This document shows, piece after piece, positions 63,258 through 64,000 of a DNA stretch of 64,000 nucleotides. Numbering within the stretch: position 1 is the first letter of the stretch; the number at the start of each line of letters is the position of its first letter. Source of the stretch: Fusarium oxysporum f. sp. lycopersici 4287 (taxonomy: Eukaryota > Ascomycota > Sordariomycetes > Hypocreales > Nectriaceae). Both the position numbers and the translations under genes were made by a program. The stretch covers positions 1,749,163-1,813,162 of the forward strand of contig NC_031000.1 of NCBI RefSeq assembly GCF_000149955.1. Direction: 5' to 3'. The notes beneath the pieces are model-generated. The model was not told where the DNA came from and ran no database searches. It worked only from the letters and a program-made list of their open reading frames with translations.

Positions 63258-63940
63258 AAGTAGTCCAGTAACAACTCTCCCCTGTAAAAATTCTTTCTTG
63301 GCACGCACTGTTAGTGCCGTGTTAGGAGCGGGATTTTCTGCAGGCCACGCGACCACACAAAACTGCGGGGATGCTATCGGCTCCCTAACAGCAGTTTTCA
63401 GAGAAGGAATTTTGGAGAGTTCGCCTTCTCTGACAACACCTTTGTCGGATCTAATGGCGGCACCTCAGAACCAGAACGCCTTAGATATCGGAGGACGATG
63501 CCCATGGCATCGGTAGCGACATCCTCCCGATCAACGACGCCGATTGCGATGGGTTTTTCTCCTTTGAAGGCAAGCCGCACCGTCGGCCTCTGATTCCTTC
63601 CCGAGGTTTTTCCCTGCCGCCGCGACAGTCGACTACGAGCTACAACTTGGTTACTGGAGATTGTGGACTGCGTCGGCAGATGTAGTGATGCGCGAGAGAA
63701 TTCTGGTCGGTGGAAAAAGTTCGACAATAGATTGCCCCCGAACCCGCTGACGGGTGACGGGCTTGAGAAATACAGCACCTTTTGTGCCATTGGTATGCTG
63801 GATGGTGAAGGAAGCGGGGTTTCCCTGTACCTAGCTAGCTCAGCACGTCTTTTGCTCCAGTAGGAGATCTGGCTTCGTTACAGCCACCCAGACGAAAAAT
63901 ATACAAACAAACAAAACAAACAAACAAAGTAGTCCAGTAA
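63258..63940 (+). mobile_element. Insertion with 14-bp flanking repeat and CAAA tail (non-LTR-type)
   Basis: AAGTAGTCCAGTAA occurs at 63258-63271 and again at 63927-63940. The second copy is preceded by a (CAAA)n tail at about 63902-63926. A long, variable-length target duplication plus an A-rich 3' tail is the signature of target-primed reverse transcription by a LINE machinery. The insert is about 655 bp. It has protein-like frames on both strands but no recognised reverse transcriptase or pol III box, so it may be a SINE-like element, a 5'-truncated LINE or a retrocopy. Confidence 0.65.
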
Positions 63941-64000
63941 AAGGCCTATAAAATAAGGCGATCCTTTGGTTACTCAACAACAAGGAGTCACCGAGGTGAC

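Overview
This window is filamentous-fungal (Pezizomycotina) nuclear DNA. The genes carry 40-75 nt introns with GTATGT/GTAAGT-type donors and CTAAC-like branch sites. The families are fungal: GH78 rhamnosidase, DUF3723, calpain-like protease, ferric-reductase-like oxidoreductase, Fot/pogo transposases, Copia and Gypsy LTR elements. Long A+T-rich, TpA-rich tracts between elements look like repeat-induced point mutation (RIP). I cannot name the species. Dense transposons, broken genes and many unrecognised proteins suggest an accessory, possibly subtelomeric, region.

Layout. 0-1.6 kb: 3' part of a GH78 alpha-L-rhamnosidase gene. 1.6-3.5 kb: gene-free, increasingly A+T-rich. 3.5-9.3 kb: a nearly complete Copia retrotransposon whose gag and pol lie in one frame separated by a UGA. 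9.3-12.5 kb: RIP-like DNA, a solo Copia LTR with its target duplication, a decayed RecQ/DUF3505-associated-type fragment, and a Gypsy gag fragment with its LTR. 12.9-15.2 kb: an intact pogo/Fot-like transposon nested inside a short related element. 15.4-16.2 kb: a small chromodomain-like gene. 16.5-18.8 kb: a second pogo-like transposon with a three-exon transposase, sitting in the centre of an inverted repeat. 19.3-21.9 kb: two unrecognised genes. 22.5-24.7 kb: relics of a fungal PD-(D/E)XK-like family. 25.1-26.8 kb: a shortened ferric-reductase-like gene. 27.2-31.4 kb: a pseudokinase gene head-to-head with a DUF3723 gene that has two in-frame stops. 31.5-35.6 kb: degenerate short-period repeats and a truncated calpain gene.

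36-47 kb holds several multi-exon unrecognised genes plus an EgtD/EasF-type methyltransferase gene. 48.8-52.5 kb holds two more unrecognised genes. 53.5-54.6 kb is a decayed type-II L-asparaginase. 56.7-61.8 kb has a coiled-coil protein, an F-box protein and a small basic protein. The window ends with an insertion flanked by a 14-bp repeat and carrying a CAAA tail.

Several otherwise well-preserved reading frames are broken only by in-frame TAA, TAG or TGA codons, most of which are explained by one C-to-T change. That points to nonsense decay rather than frameshift decay. Splicing models were made by eye from donor and acceptor sites and reading-frame continuity. They are not transcript-confirmed.
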